DNA of 53,570 nucleotides. Source: Bacilli bacterium. Its GTDB lineage: Bacteria; Bacillota_I; Bacilli_A; RFN20; CAG-826. Shown here in pieces: positions 8,809 through 17,432 of the stretch. Positions within the stretch are counted from its first letter, which is position 1. Every line of letters starts with the position of its first letter. The notes beneath the pieces were generated by a model. It worked only from the letters and a program-made list of their open reading frames with translations. It searched no databases and was not told where the DNA came from. The translations under genes and the position numbers were made by a program. Location: assembly GCA_024408095.1 (NCBI GenBank), contig JAKSVI010000007.1, forward strand, positions 1 to 53,570. Reading direction: 5' to 3'.

Positions 8809-8882
8809 GCAGGTGTAGTTTAATGGTAGAGCATCAGCCTTCCAAGCTGATTACGCGGGTCCGATTCCCGTCACCTGCTCCA
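8809..8882 (+). tRNA. tRNA-Gly (anticodon UCC)
   Basis: Cloverleaf with 7-bp acceptor stem GCAGGTG/CACCTGC, anticodon loop CTTCCAA (anticodon TCC, reads GGA/GGG), T-loop GGGTCCGATTCCC and an encoded CCA end at 8880-8882. Total 74 bases with CCA. Confidence 0.96.
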
Positions 8883-8892
8883 GAATAAAAAA

Positions 8893-8918
8893 TAAAGGTT
8901 GGGTTTCCAACTTTTTTA
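8893..8918 (+). terminator. Terminator after tRNA-Gly
   Basis: Stem AAGGTTGG / CCAACTTT (one G-T pair) with a short GTTT-like loop, followed by a T run to 8917. Confidence 0.8.
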
Positions 8919-8981
8919 TTTTATTTGATTAAATCGACACTTTTTTATATATTTCATTAAAAACATTTAATAAATTTTGTA

Positions 8982-8997
8982 TAGTCAATATTGACTA
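8982..8997. promoter_or_regulatory. Perfect 16-bp palindrome at the amylase promoter (putative operator)
   Basis: TAGTCAATATTGACTA is its own reverse complement. It covers the whole -35 element (8991-8996) of the amylase promoter, the position of a repressor site. The sequence lacks the central CG typical of LacI/CcpA operators, so the regulator family is open. Confidence 0.5.
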
Positions 8998-9019
8998 AGC
9001 AAAAAAATATAACTACACT
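8991..9019 (+). promoter_or_regulatory. Promoter of the amylase-pullulanase operon
   Basis: TTGACT (8991-8996), 17-base spacer, TACACT (9014-9019). The predicted start near 9026 leaves a leader of about 30 bases with an AAGGAG site (9042-9047) before the ATG at 9056. Confidence 0.7.
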
Positions 9020-9055
9020 AATAATATCTTATTAGACATTTAAGGAGAATTCCCT

Positions 9056-12000
9056 ATGAAGAAAACATTTTTGTTTTTGTTGGCTATTTCTGCTTTTTGC
9101 ATGACCGGGTGTAACGCGAATTACAGCACAATCGTTCAAGAAAGAACAGATGCCATTGAAAGCATTACACTTAACCCAAATGTTTTGGTGCTTAAACCAG
9201 ATGAAACAGCATTTATCGATGCTTTAATCGAAGGAAACGCGACAAATCCTAAAATCACTTGGAAAAAAGGCGGAGAGCAATCAGCGTTCACCATGTCAGA
9301 ACAAGTGAAGCATAATGGATTGCCTGCTGTTTCTATTAAAGCTGATGAAATCGGTGAAGGTACCGTTACAGCAATTTTTGGAGGTCAATTCTCAATTTGC
9401 ACCGTTAAGGTTCAAAGTCAAAGTGAAGTTGTCATTCCTGTTACTTCTGTAAATGTCACTCCATCTAATAAGACTGTTTATTATACTCCTGGTGAAACAT
9501 CAACATTCATGTTAGAAGCTGAAGTTTTGCCAATGAATGTAACTGATAAAAATGTTACTTGGACATCAAACAATACCGATGTTGCTACTGTTAGTGGCGC
9601 CGGAAGTAACGCTCAAGTAACAATAAAAAATAAAGGTAGTGCCACTATTAACGCTACAGCAGGTGGCAAAGTTGGATCATGTTCATTACTTGTTTATGAA
9701 CAAGGTGAAATCGGTGATTTGAAGGTCGCTGTTAATCCTACTAATGCTACTATAGAACTTAAAGAAACATTAAAAATTACTGCAGATACTAACAAACCAG
9801 CAGCATTAACTTGGGAAAGCAATAACCCCGCTGTTGCATCAGTTGTTGATGGAATTGTTACTGGAAATGCTGTTGGAACTGCCACTATTTCAGTTAAAGC
9901 AACTGCAGATGGTGAAGAAGATGCAGCATCATGTTTAGTTACGGTACAAAATAGTTCTCAACCAAGCGATTATGAAAAAGAGATTGCAAAATGGAGTAAG
10001 AAAGGTCACTTATATCTCCATTATTTAAGAGATGAGGCAGACTATGATGATTGGGCAGTTTGGATGTGGCAAAAACTTCCAAAAGGACTTGAAGGTTCCT
10101 TATGGGGCGCTACAAAATGTCCAAAAGATATGATTGCCATGACCACTTCTTGGATGAAAAATTCTGAATGTGGTAAATCCGGTGATGCCATTTACAGCGA
10201 TAAATATGGACAAGTTTGCGACATTGATTTAAATAGAAACGACATTGTCGATGGAAAATCTGGTGAAAATTCACCAATCGTCCCTAAAATCGAAGGAACA
10301 AATGAATGGACAAATTTAAAGAAAGCAAGAATTGGTTTCTTAATTGTTGATCAAACTAAGATGAATGGCGGTTCACACTGGACCAGCGATGGCGGAATTG
10401 AAGCATATATCAAAAACTTGGATGAAAAATTCCCACAAGCGCAGGATTCTTATTTACATATTTTCTGCACCCAAGGAAGTGTTGCAATGTTTACTACATC
10501 AAGTGGTCAACCAGTAGTTCCTAACCCAACTGCTGATGATCAAACTGGTGATTATCGTTCACAAAATGATATTTCCAATTTGAAATTTGATGCATATCCA
10601 AATGGTGTTAAAACAAGCGAAACATTCTTAGAAGATAGACCAGGAACAGGATATCAAATCTTTGTTCCATCTTTTGCTGATGCAGATGGAGATGGAATGG
10701 GAGATCTTCGTGGAATTATCAATAAATTAGATTATTTAGATGAATTAGGAGTAAAAACATTATGGTTGTCTCCAATTCAAGAATCTGGTTCATATCATGG
10801 ATATGATGTTACTGATTATTATAAAATTGATCCAAAATTTGGAACAATTGAAGACTATCAAGAATTATTATATAAAGCTCACCAAAAAGGTATGAAAGTA
10901 TTGATGGATATGGTTATTAACCACACCTCCAAAAACAATGTATTATACACGAAGAGCCAAAGAGCAGAAGTAGAAACAGTCAACGGTAAAATCATTAATT
11001 ATCGTGATATGTACTTATGGAAATTCAAGGGTGACTATGTCACTCAGTGGGATGGAGTCGTACCCGCTGATAAAGATACACCAGCAAAATACGAAAGTGT
11101 TCCAGTAGAAGAAGCTAGTGATTGGTATCAAGATGGAAGCAGTAACTATTACTATTTCGGTAAATTCGGAAGCGGTATGGCGGAACTAAACTATTCATCT
11201 CAAGTCACGAGAGATTATATGACTGATATGTGTAAATATTGGTTAAGTTTTGGTCTAGATGGATTCCGTCTTGATGCTATTAAACATATTTATCTATTAA
11301 GTGAACTCGAACCAGGATATAACCTCGGTAGAGATTCAATTACTTATGACGTTGGTTATAAAGAAGCCTGGGATGAAGAAATGAAACAAGTTGTCAGAAG
11401 CAAAAATGACTACTCTTATGACTTAGATCTCAACGTTGTTTTCTGGAAGCAATTTGCAGGTAGTTTAAAAACCGCTTATCCAAATTGTTTCTTAGTCGGA
11501 GAAAACTTTGATGGCTGGAACAAACGAATTGCTCCATTCTATGAATCAATTGACTCTCAATTTGATTTCTCAACCTACTATCATTTAAACGAAATGCCAA
11601 TCGCCTCAATTACAACCGATGTAAAAGAGACATTAAATTACAATAAAGCATATCGTAAAGATCATATTAACGGTGCTTTCACCTCTAACCATGATATTGC
11701 AAGATTGTTAAATCACGCTGGAGCTAATGGAGCAGCCTCACATACAACAGAAGTTAATGAAAGTAATAAAGCTTTAGCGAACAACCGAGCAAAATATTTT
11801 GCAGCGGTAACTCTATTAACGCCAGGTTTAAGCTGGATTTATTATGGTGATGAAATTGGAATGAGCGGTAATACCGAAGATGTAGTTCCAAATAGCGAAG
11901 GTAAAGTAATCGATGATCACGGTAACAATAAAGATAGATGGTATCGACAACCGATGAGATGGGGAGATACACAAGGTCAAGATCAAGTACCTTTATATGT

Positions 12001-12355
12001 CTTTAATGGCCTTGAAGTTAACTGGGATAAATACAATAGAACAATCGCTAATGTATCCTCACAAAGAATGGACGATAACAGCATGTTCACATATTTTAAA
12101 ACCCTATGTTCAATAAAAAATGATAAATCATATCCAACATATGGTTATGTAAATTGGTCTGGAACAGTCGGTAACGAAGATAGCGCCAGCATGCAAATAA
12201 CAGATGGAACAAGAACAGTTAATGTTTTCATAAATGCTTCAGATAAACCACTCACTATTAATGAAGCTGATCGCGGCTCAAGATGGTTGGGCGGAAGCTT
12301 AGGCAGTAATCAATATACTGTGCCTGCTTATGGCTTCACCGTTGTTGTTTGCTAA
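9056..12355 (+). CDS. Surface lipoprotein alpha-amylase (GH13) with three Big_2 domains
   Basis: 1099-residue exported lipoprotein predicted to hydrolyse alpha-1,4-glucan at the cell surface. Lipobox MTGC at about 16-19. Three Ig-like Big_2 repeats (about 35-118, 128-212, 222-298) act as stalk. A region at about 305-485 (HLYLHYLRDEADYDDWAVWMW) resembles pullulanase-type starch-binding modules. The GH13 barrel spans about 525-1000: GYQIFVPSFADADGDG, nucleophile Asp740 in GFRLDAIKHIY, acid/base Glu816 in LVGENFDGW, and Asp880 in TSNHDIAR, all present. Strong Shine-Dalgarno AAGGAG. First gene of a likely five-gene operon ending at 20245. Product specificity (amylase versus neopullulanase) cannot be set from sequence alone. 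Confidence 0.9.
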   Translation: MKKTFLFLLAISAFCMTGCNANYSTIVQERTDAIESITLNPNVLVLKPDETAFIDALIEGNATNPKITWKKGGEQSAFTMSEQVKHNGLPAVSIKADEIGEGTVTAIFGGQFSICTVKVQSQSEVVIPVTSVNVTPSNKTVYYTPGETSTFMLEAEVLPMNVTDKNVTWTSNNTDVATVSGAGSNAQVTIKNKGSATINATAGGKVGSCSLLVYEQGEIGDLKVAVNPTNATIELKETLKITADTNKPAALTWESNNPAVASVVDGIVTGNAVGTATISVKATADGEEDAASCLVTVQNSSQPSDYEKEIAKWSKKGHLYLHYLRDEADYDDWAVWMWQKLPKGLEGSLWGATKCPKDMIAMTTSWMKNSECGKSGDAIYSDKYGQVCDIDLNRNDIVDGKSGENSPIVPKIEGTNEWTNLKKARIGFLIVDQTKMNGGSHWTSDGGIEAYIKNLDEKFPQAQDSYLHIFCTQGSVAMFTTSSGQPVVPNPTADDQTGDYRSQNDISNLKFDAYPNGVKTSETFLEDRPGTGYQIFVPSFADADGDGMGDLRGIINKLDYLDELGVKTLWLSPIQESGSYHGYDVTDYYKIDPKFGTIEDYQELLYKAHQKGMKVLMDMVINHTSKNNVLYTKSQRAEVETVNGKIINYRDMYLWKFKGDYVTQWDGVVPADKDTPAKYESVPVEEASDWYQDGSSNYYYFGKFGSGMAELNYSSQVTRDYMTDMCKYWLSFGLDGFRLDAIKHIYLLSELEPGYNLGRDSITYDVGYKEAWDEEMKQVVRSKNDYSYDLDLNVVFWKQFAGSLKTAYPNCFLVGENFDGWNKRIAPFYESIDSQFDFSTYYHLNEMPIASITTDVKETLNYNKAYRKDHINGAFTSNHDIARLLNHAGANGAASHTTEVNESNKALANNRAKYFAAVTLLTPGLSWIYYGDEIGMSGNTEDVVPNSEGKVIDDHGNNKDRWYRQPMRWGDTQGQDQVPLYVFNGLEVNWDKYNRTIANVSSQRMDDNSMFTYFKTLCSIKNDKSYPTYGYVNWSGTVGNEDSASMQITDGTRTVNVFINASDKPLTINEADRGSRWLGGSLGSNQYTVPAYGFTVVVC

Positions 12356-12369
12356 GGGAGGAAATGAAT

Positions 12370-13170
12370 ATGAAAATGAGAAAAATGTTAGTGTTTCTAC
12401 CACTATTGAGCTTAATTGGATGTTCATCATCCCCAGTCGCTAATAACGTAACGCCTTATATTACTCACACCAGAGGAATCGCCACTGTTTATACTGAAGG
12501 AAGTAGAGCAGTAGAAGATCACACCACATATTTGATGGTGTCTAGATACGGCTCAGTTAATGTAAATGGAAAAATTACACAAGGCAGTAATTTCACCCTC
12601 GAAACTGCTACATCAACATTATATTTTGAATACGCGGTTAAATGGGTGAGCCCAGTAAATTCGCCACTTCCAACAGCCGAAGAAGTCTCTTCCAGCGTTA
12701 AAGGGGCGACATTTAGAGGCTGGGCTTATTACGCAGATAACGCCTATCCAGAATATTTAAAAACTGTTCCACAACTTGACGGAGAAAGAGTATACGCCAT
12801 TTTTGATGGAGATCAATCTACACCACCAACACCAACTCCAGAAGATTATCAGACCTATTTTATTAATAGTTGTCCAGATTGGATTTGGAATGACGGAGCT
12901 ACAATTTTTGCATGGTGTTGGGGAAGCAGCTCAGCTGACGACTTTTATCCATGCACAAATTTATCCGCCACTTCATTAAGTTTTGAAGCCCCGTTTGATA
13001 TCACAGGATATTTGCTTGTTAGATGTCCAGCAGGAACCCTTTATCCAGATTGGAATGCAAAGGGAGACGTTCCAGGTAGAATATATAACCAAACTGAAGA
13101 TGGAGCTATCTCAGGCGGGCAAACAACTTATATTTCTCCAAGTTGGAAAGAATATAATCCAGAATGGTAG
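12370..13170 (+). CDS. Small surface lipoprotein with C-terminal Trp-rich module
   Basis: 266 residues from the ATG at 12370, chosen because GGAGG (12357-12361) sits eight bases upstream; earlier in-frame starts are poorly spaced. Lipobox LIGC near residue 20. About residues 75-150 look like an InlB B-repeat/Flg_new-type fold (ATFRGWAYYADNAYPEYL). The C-terminal ~100 residues form a Trp-rich module (WIWNDGATIFAWCWG, LLVRCPAG, PDWNAKGDVPGRIYN) also found in the genes at 17429, 20433 and 24767. No catalytic residues recognised. Probably a glucan-binding surface protein; this rests on context. Confidence 0.7.
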   Translation: MKMRKMLVFLPLLSLIGCSSSPVANNVTPYITHTRGIATVYTEGSRAVEDHTTYLMVSRYGSVNVNGKITQGSNFTLETATSTLYFEYAVKWVSPVNSPLPTAEEVSSSVKGATFRGWAYYADNAYPEYLKTVPQLDGERVYAIFDGDQSTPPTPTPEDYQTYFINSCPDWIWNDGATIFAWCWGSSSADDFYPCTNLSATSLSFEAPFDITGYLLVRCPAGTLYPDWNAKGDVPGRIYNQTEDGAISGGQTTYISPSWKEYNPEW

Positions 13171-13180
13171 GATCTAGCAT

Positions 13181-16100
13181 ATGAAAAATAAGTTTTTAAC
13201 ATCAATTATTAGCGTTGCTCTTATCGGACTAATCGCTATCCCAGCAACAATGGTTGCGTTAGCACCTAAAGAAAAGATCCTCGCTGTTGAAGATCCAATA
13301 GAATACGCTCCAGATAAAGAAAGTTTTGTCTCATATAACGCCCCTGACCGTGTTATTAAAGCGGGAGACGAACCAGCTTTTAGAAGCGCAACCAAAGTGA
13401 CAATTCATTACCATAACGATGATAAAGCGTGTGGAACTAGAAGATTTTATACTTGGGTTACCGGAGTAGATGGAAAAGAAAGAAAACCAGATAAAATTGA
13501 AAATGACAACCAAGATATGTCTATTACCTTGGATTTCAATGAATTAACTGATTATTTAGAAATGCCATCCATCTTCTTTATTATTAAAGTGGCTGGTACA
13601 TGGGCTGGACAAAGTGCGGATATTGAGCTTAAATATCAAGATTTTCCTCCTGAAGAAGATGGAAGTCTAGAAGTTTGGACAATCCCTGGAGAAGGTAACT
13701 CCATTGAAATTTATAAAACTGAAGCAGAAACAAAATTCCCTAAAATTAAAACTGCTAAATTTTCAGATTGGAACACAATTCACTGCGAAGCAGATGAAAA
13801 ACCAATGTATTATAAGCTTTATGCTTTTGATAAAAACTATTTAAGATTAAACGAAGACCAACAAATCGCGAAGAAGCAGTTCCACTTATTTAAAGAGGGA
13901 AATCCTTCTAATATGGTTTTCGATATCAAATTTAATTACACCGCTAAAATAAATGTTCAATATGTCATAGAAAGTGAATATGCATCAAATAAAGGTCGTA
14001 TTCAAAGAGTTATTGTTTCTAGTGAATATTTATATGGAACGACTAGATTTGAACAATATTATAACTATCGTGACTCTGATTTAGGTATGACATATAACGA
14101 AGATTATGTCACATTTAAGCTTTGGAGCCCTACAAGTGCATTAGTGAAAGTAAATATTTATTCTAACGGCACCCCTAAATCATTATCCAAAGATGGAAGT
14201 GATGCGTGCCGTAGTTATAATATGAACTATGTTCGTGGAGGCGTTTGGGAATTAAAAATATTAACAGAAACTCCTGATCAATTATTAGGAAAATATTATA
14301 CATATACCCTTATTAACTCTAATGGTACAGTTGAAGCTATGGATCCATATGCTAAAGCCAGTGGAATTAACGGCTTGCGCGCGTATATATATAATAAAGA
14401 AAGCGTTGAAGCTAATCCTGATGGTTGGGATGAAGTTCCACTCCGTTGGGATGGAAAATCTGGATACGACATCGCGACCAGCCAAGATTTATCCATATAT
14501 GAAATTCATATTAGAGATTTAACAATCGACGATACATGGGTTTCAAATCAAGGCAATATCAATGGTACTTTTGGAGCATTCGCAGAAAGCGGAACAACTT
14601 ACACCAAAGATGGTAAAACTGTCTCAACTGGTTATGACCATATTAGAGATTTAGGTGTCAAAGCCATCCAAATTATGCCAGTATTTGACGCTGATAACGA
14701 TGAAAGAATAGAAAAATATAAATATAACTGGGCTTATAATCCATTAAATTACAACTGTGTTGATGGAGCATTCGCCAGTGATCCTTATAATCCACTTTCA
14801 TCAATCAAAGAATTTAAAAATGTTGTTAAATCTTATAGCAATAACGGAAACCACACACGTGTCATTATGGACGTTGTTTATAACCACGTTAGTAGCGCTT
14901 CCTCAAGTTGCTTTAACAAAATTATGCCTAAATATTATTTCCGATATAACGAAAAATGGGAATATTATGATGGCTCAGGCTGTTCTAACGAAGTTAAAAC
15001 AGACGCTACAATGATGTCTAAATTCATTGTTGATTCATTAACTTATTGGGCCACTGAATATAAAATCAAAGGATTCCGTTTCGATTTAATGGGATTAATT
15101 GATTCACAAACCCTTAAAAAAGCTAAAGAAGCATTATATTTAATCGATCCAGATATCGTTATTTATGGAGAAGGCTGGACTTCTGGAGGATATCATGGAC
15201 CAAGCAATAATCCAGGAAGTGAAACTGCAATTTGTTATTCTACACTTTATGCTTCTGAAAGCTCACCAGGAGCTGTTGGAGCCTTTAATGATACAGGTAG
15301 AAACGCCTTAAAAGGTTCTAACGATGATGGATATAATCAAAATCCATATCCACAATGGGGCTTTATATCTCAAGGCTCATCTGATGTTGGCAATAAATCA
15401 TCGATAGTTTCAGATATGATAAAAGGTATCCACACTGAAAAAGGTGCAAACCCAACTCAAACTGTCAATTATGTTTCTTGTCACGATAATTACACACTTT
15501 GGGATCAATTAAATTATTCATTATCTTCTTCTCATAGTCCAACTGACCATCAACCAGGCACAAAACCAAATGTCAGTGACGTTGTTAGAGCCACAATCGC
15601 TAGCCACGCTGCAGTTATGAGCAGTAATGGCATGGCCTTTATTCAAGGTGGAGAAGAATTATATAGAACAAAAACTTACGATAAAGACGAATTAAAGGAA
15701 TTAGAAAAAGAAGGATTAGTGAGACCATATCCTACTTATCCACATTGGGTAGATCCAAAAATATATCCAGATACAGTTATCGCTACTGAAGACGTTTTGA
15801 TGTATGGAGAAGTTGTTTCACATAACTCATATAAAGCTGGTGACTATGTCAACTCATTTAAATGGGATAGAAAAATTTCTGTTGATGGAACTTCTACATA
15901 TGAATATAACGAAGTATGGCAAAAAATGATTAAAACCCATTCATTAACCACCAAATATAGTTATCCAGATAACTGTAACACACCAAAATTAAATTCTTGG
16001 AATGTTTATGATGGCTCGTCCGCTTTCGCTACTTGGGTAGCTGATGCTATTGGAAATGGCGGATATTATTTCGTCATCGCTGGCCGTGGCGGAGGCGAAG

Positions 16101-16213
16101 TCGGTATTGGATTAGACAATACCACCGTTGTTTACAAAACTAGAGACTATAAATATGAAAATGGAAAATTGATTTTAGATCCATATTCATTTATAGCCTT
16201 TAAGGTTAATTAA
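13181..16213 (+). CDS. pulA: Extracellular type I pullulanase (GH13)
   Basis: 1010 residues with an N-terminal signal/anchor segment (about 5-30) and no lipobox, so secreted or membrane-tethered. Cleaves alpha-1,6 branch points. N-terminal region (about 70-190) includes a pullulanase-associated carbohydrate-binding segment (EVWTIPGEGNSIEIYKT); a CBM48-type domain (FKLWSPTSALVKVNIYSNG) precedes the barrel. Barrel signatures: IYEIHIRDLT, YNWAYNPLNYN (YNWGYDP in most relatives), VIMDVVYNHVS, nucleophile Asp635 in GFRFDLMGLID, Glu664 in IYGEGW and Asp769 in SCHDNYTLWDQ. Weak Shine-Dalgarno; 10 bp after the previous gene. Pullulanase call is firm from the YNW..NPLNY and HDNYTLWDQL motifs. Confidence 0.92.
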   Translation: MKNKFLTSIISVALIGLIAIPATMVALAPKEKILAVEDPIEYAPDKESFVSYNAPDRVIKAGDEPAFRSATKVTIHYHNDDKACGTRRFYTWVTGVDGKERKPDKIENDNQDMSITLDFNELTDYLEMPSIFFIIKVAGTWAGQSADIELKYQDFPPEEDGSLEVWTIPGEGNSIEIYKTEAETKFPKIKTAKFSDWNTIHCEADEKPMYYKLYAFDKNYLRLNEDQQIAKKQFHLFKEGNPSNMVFDIKFNYTAKINVQYVIESEYASNKGRIQRVIVSSEYLYGTTRFEQYYNYRDSDLGMTYNEDYVTFKLWSPTSALVKVNIYSNGTPKSLSKDGSDACRSYNMNYVRGGVWELKILTETPDQLLGKYYTYTLINSNGTVEAMDPYAKASGINGLRAYIYNKESVEANPDGWDEVPLRWDGKSGYDIATSQDLSIYEIHIRDLTIDDTWVSNQGNINGTFGAFAESGTTYTKDGKTVSTGYDHIRDLGVKAIQIMPVFDADNDERIEKYKYNWAYNPLNYNCVDGAFASDPYNPLSSIKEFKNVVKSYSNNGNHTRVIMDVVYNHVSSASSSCFNKIMPKYYFRYNEKWEYYDGSGCSNEVKTDATMMSKFIVDSLTYWATEYKIKGFRFDLMGLIDSQTLKKAKEALYLIDPDIVIYGEGWTSGGYHGPSNNPGSETAICYSTLYASESSPGAVGAFNDTGRNALKGSNDDGYNQNPYPQWGFISQGSSDVGNKSSIVSDMIKGIHTEKGANPTQTVNYVSCHDNYTLWDQLNYSLSSSHSPTDHQPGTKPNVSDVVRATIASHAAVMSSNGMAFIQGGEELYRTKTYDKDELKELEKEGLVRPYPTYPHWVDPKIYPDTVIATEDVLMYGEVVSHNSYKAGDYVNSFKWDRKISVDGTSTYEYNEVWQKMIKTHSLTTKYSYPDNCNTPKLNSWNVYDGSSAFATWVADAIGNGGYYFVIAGRGGGEVGIGLDNTTVVYKTRDYKYENGKLILDPYSFIAFKVN

Positions 16214-16226
16214 GGAGGTAAAGAAA

Positions 16227-17432
16227 ATGAAAAAGAATATTAAAGCTTTATTAATTACCGCCTTATTTACATTAACCACAGTTATGGGTTGTAGCCAAAT
16301 CCCTTTAGGCAAAACTACTAGAGATAATTCAGTTGCCTCTATAACCTTAGACCCATCCGCTGTTACTTTAGAGCTCACTCAAATGTTAGAATTAACTCCA
16401 CATGTTGAGATGGCTGACGAAAACGAAACATATGATTTAGATAATTTAAGATGGGTTACATCCAATCCATTTATCTGCGAAGTAGAAAAAGGAATGATTT
16501 TGGCTACTGGTTGTGGTACAGCCTACATCAGCGCAATTGCAAATAATAAATTTGCTACTTGCACAGTTGTTGTTCCAGAAATTGATGTTCCTGTTTCAAC
16601 CTTTACGATAAGCGAATCAAATATCTCTGTTAGAACAAGTTCAACATATCAATTAGCTGCTTTATTAGATGGCTCAGATGTCTCTCTTGGCGCAGAATGG
16701 AAAAGTAGCGATGAGACTATTGCAAATGTCGATATGACAGGTATCGTTACCGGAGTAAGCGAAGGTAACGCTGTTATAACTGCCAGCTTCTTAACTTATA
16801 CTGCGACATGTAATGTGACAGTCAGCAATGATGCTCCTGTTATCTTTACTCTTTCTATCACACCAAGTGCTGTTAATTTAGTAGAAAAAGGCGATCCTGG
16901 CATTGTCAGTGCAGTTATTTCTGATCCAACTTATCCAATATCCTGGGCTAGCGAAAACGAAAAAATCGCTACTGTGGAATATGATTCAACTTTAGGAGTG
17001 GCTATTATTCATCCTATTAAAGAAGGAACAACTAACATCACCGCTACTGCAAATAATAAAGTAGCAAAATGTTTAGTGACTGTCGCTGGAGAAGATGTAA
17101 ATAAAACTGAAACTGTTTATTTCTTCCTTGATGGAAATAATGTTGATCCTGAATTCCTAGATTTAGATGATCCAAATAAAGAAGATGAATCAGGCTCAAA
17201 ATTGTTAGCAAAATTTAAATGGTATCCTGATATTCCACTTAAAAACGCTCCAATTCCAAAAAATCCAACCACACCAAGCGATCCTGCTTTCCCATATTTT
17301 ATCGGTTGGTCCGCTCATAGCGTTATTGACCAAAAATCTGATTTATGGAATATGGAAACAGATTTAATTGGTAATGTAAATTCAATATATCTGTATGGTA
17401 TTTGGTCCGATGTAAAGGAGTTTAGCAAATGA
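16227..17432 (+). CDS. Big_2-domain surface lipoprotein
   Basis: 401 residues, lipobox VMGC at about 19-22. Three Ig-like Big_2 repeats (about 32-115, 120-198, 203-285), each ending in the (G)x-A-x-(I/V)-(S/T)-A pattern. The C-terminal ~110 residues (TVYFFLDGNNVDPEF ... FIGWSAHS) look like an InlB-type B-repeat. No enzyme motifs. Shine-Dalgarno AAGGAGG. Its TGA stop overlaps the next ATG (ATGA), which shows both coupling and that UGA is a stop here. Likely a structural or glucan-binding surface partner of the amylase and pullulanase. Confidence 0.8.
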   Translation: MKKNIKALLITALFTLTTVMGCSQIPLGKTTRDNSVASITLDPSAVTLELTQMLELTPHVEMADENETYDLDNLRWVTSNPFICEVEKGMILATGCGTAYISAIANNKFATCTVVVPEIDVPVSTFTISESNISVRTSSTYQLAALLDGSDVSLGAEWKSSDETIANVDMTGIVTGVSEGNAVITASFLTYTATCNVTVSNDAPVIFTLSITPSAVNLVEKGDPGIVSAVISDPTYPISWASENEKIATVEYDSTLGVAIIHPIKEGTTNITATANNKVAKCLVTVAGEDVNKTETVYFFLDGNNVDPEFLDLDDPNKEDESGSKLLAKFKWYPDIPLKNAPIPKNPTTPSDPAFPYFIGWSAHSVIDQKSDLWNMETDLIGNVNSIYLYGIWSDVKEFSK

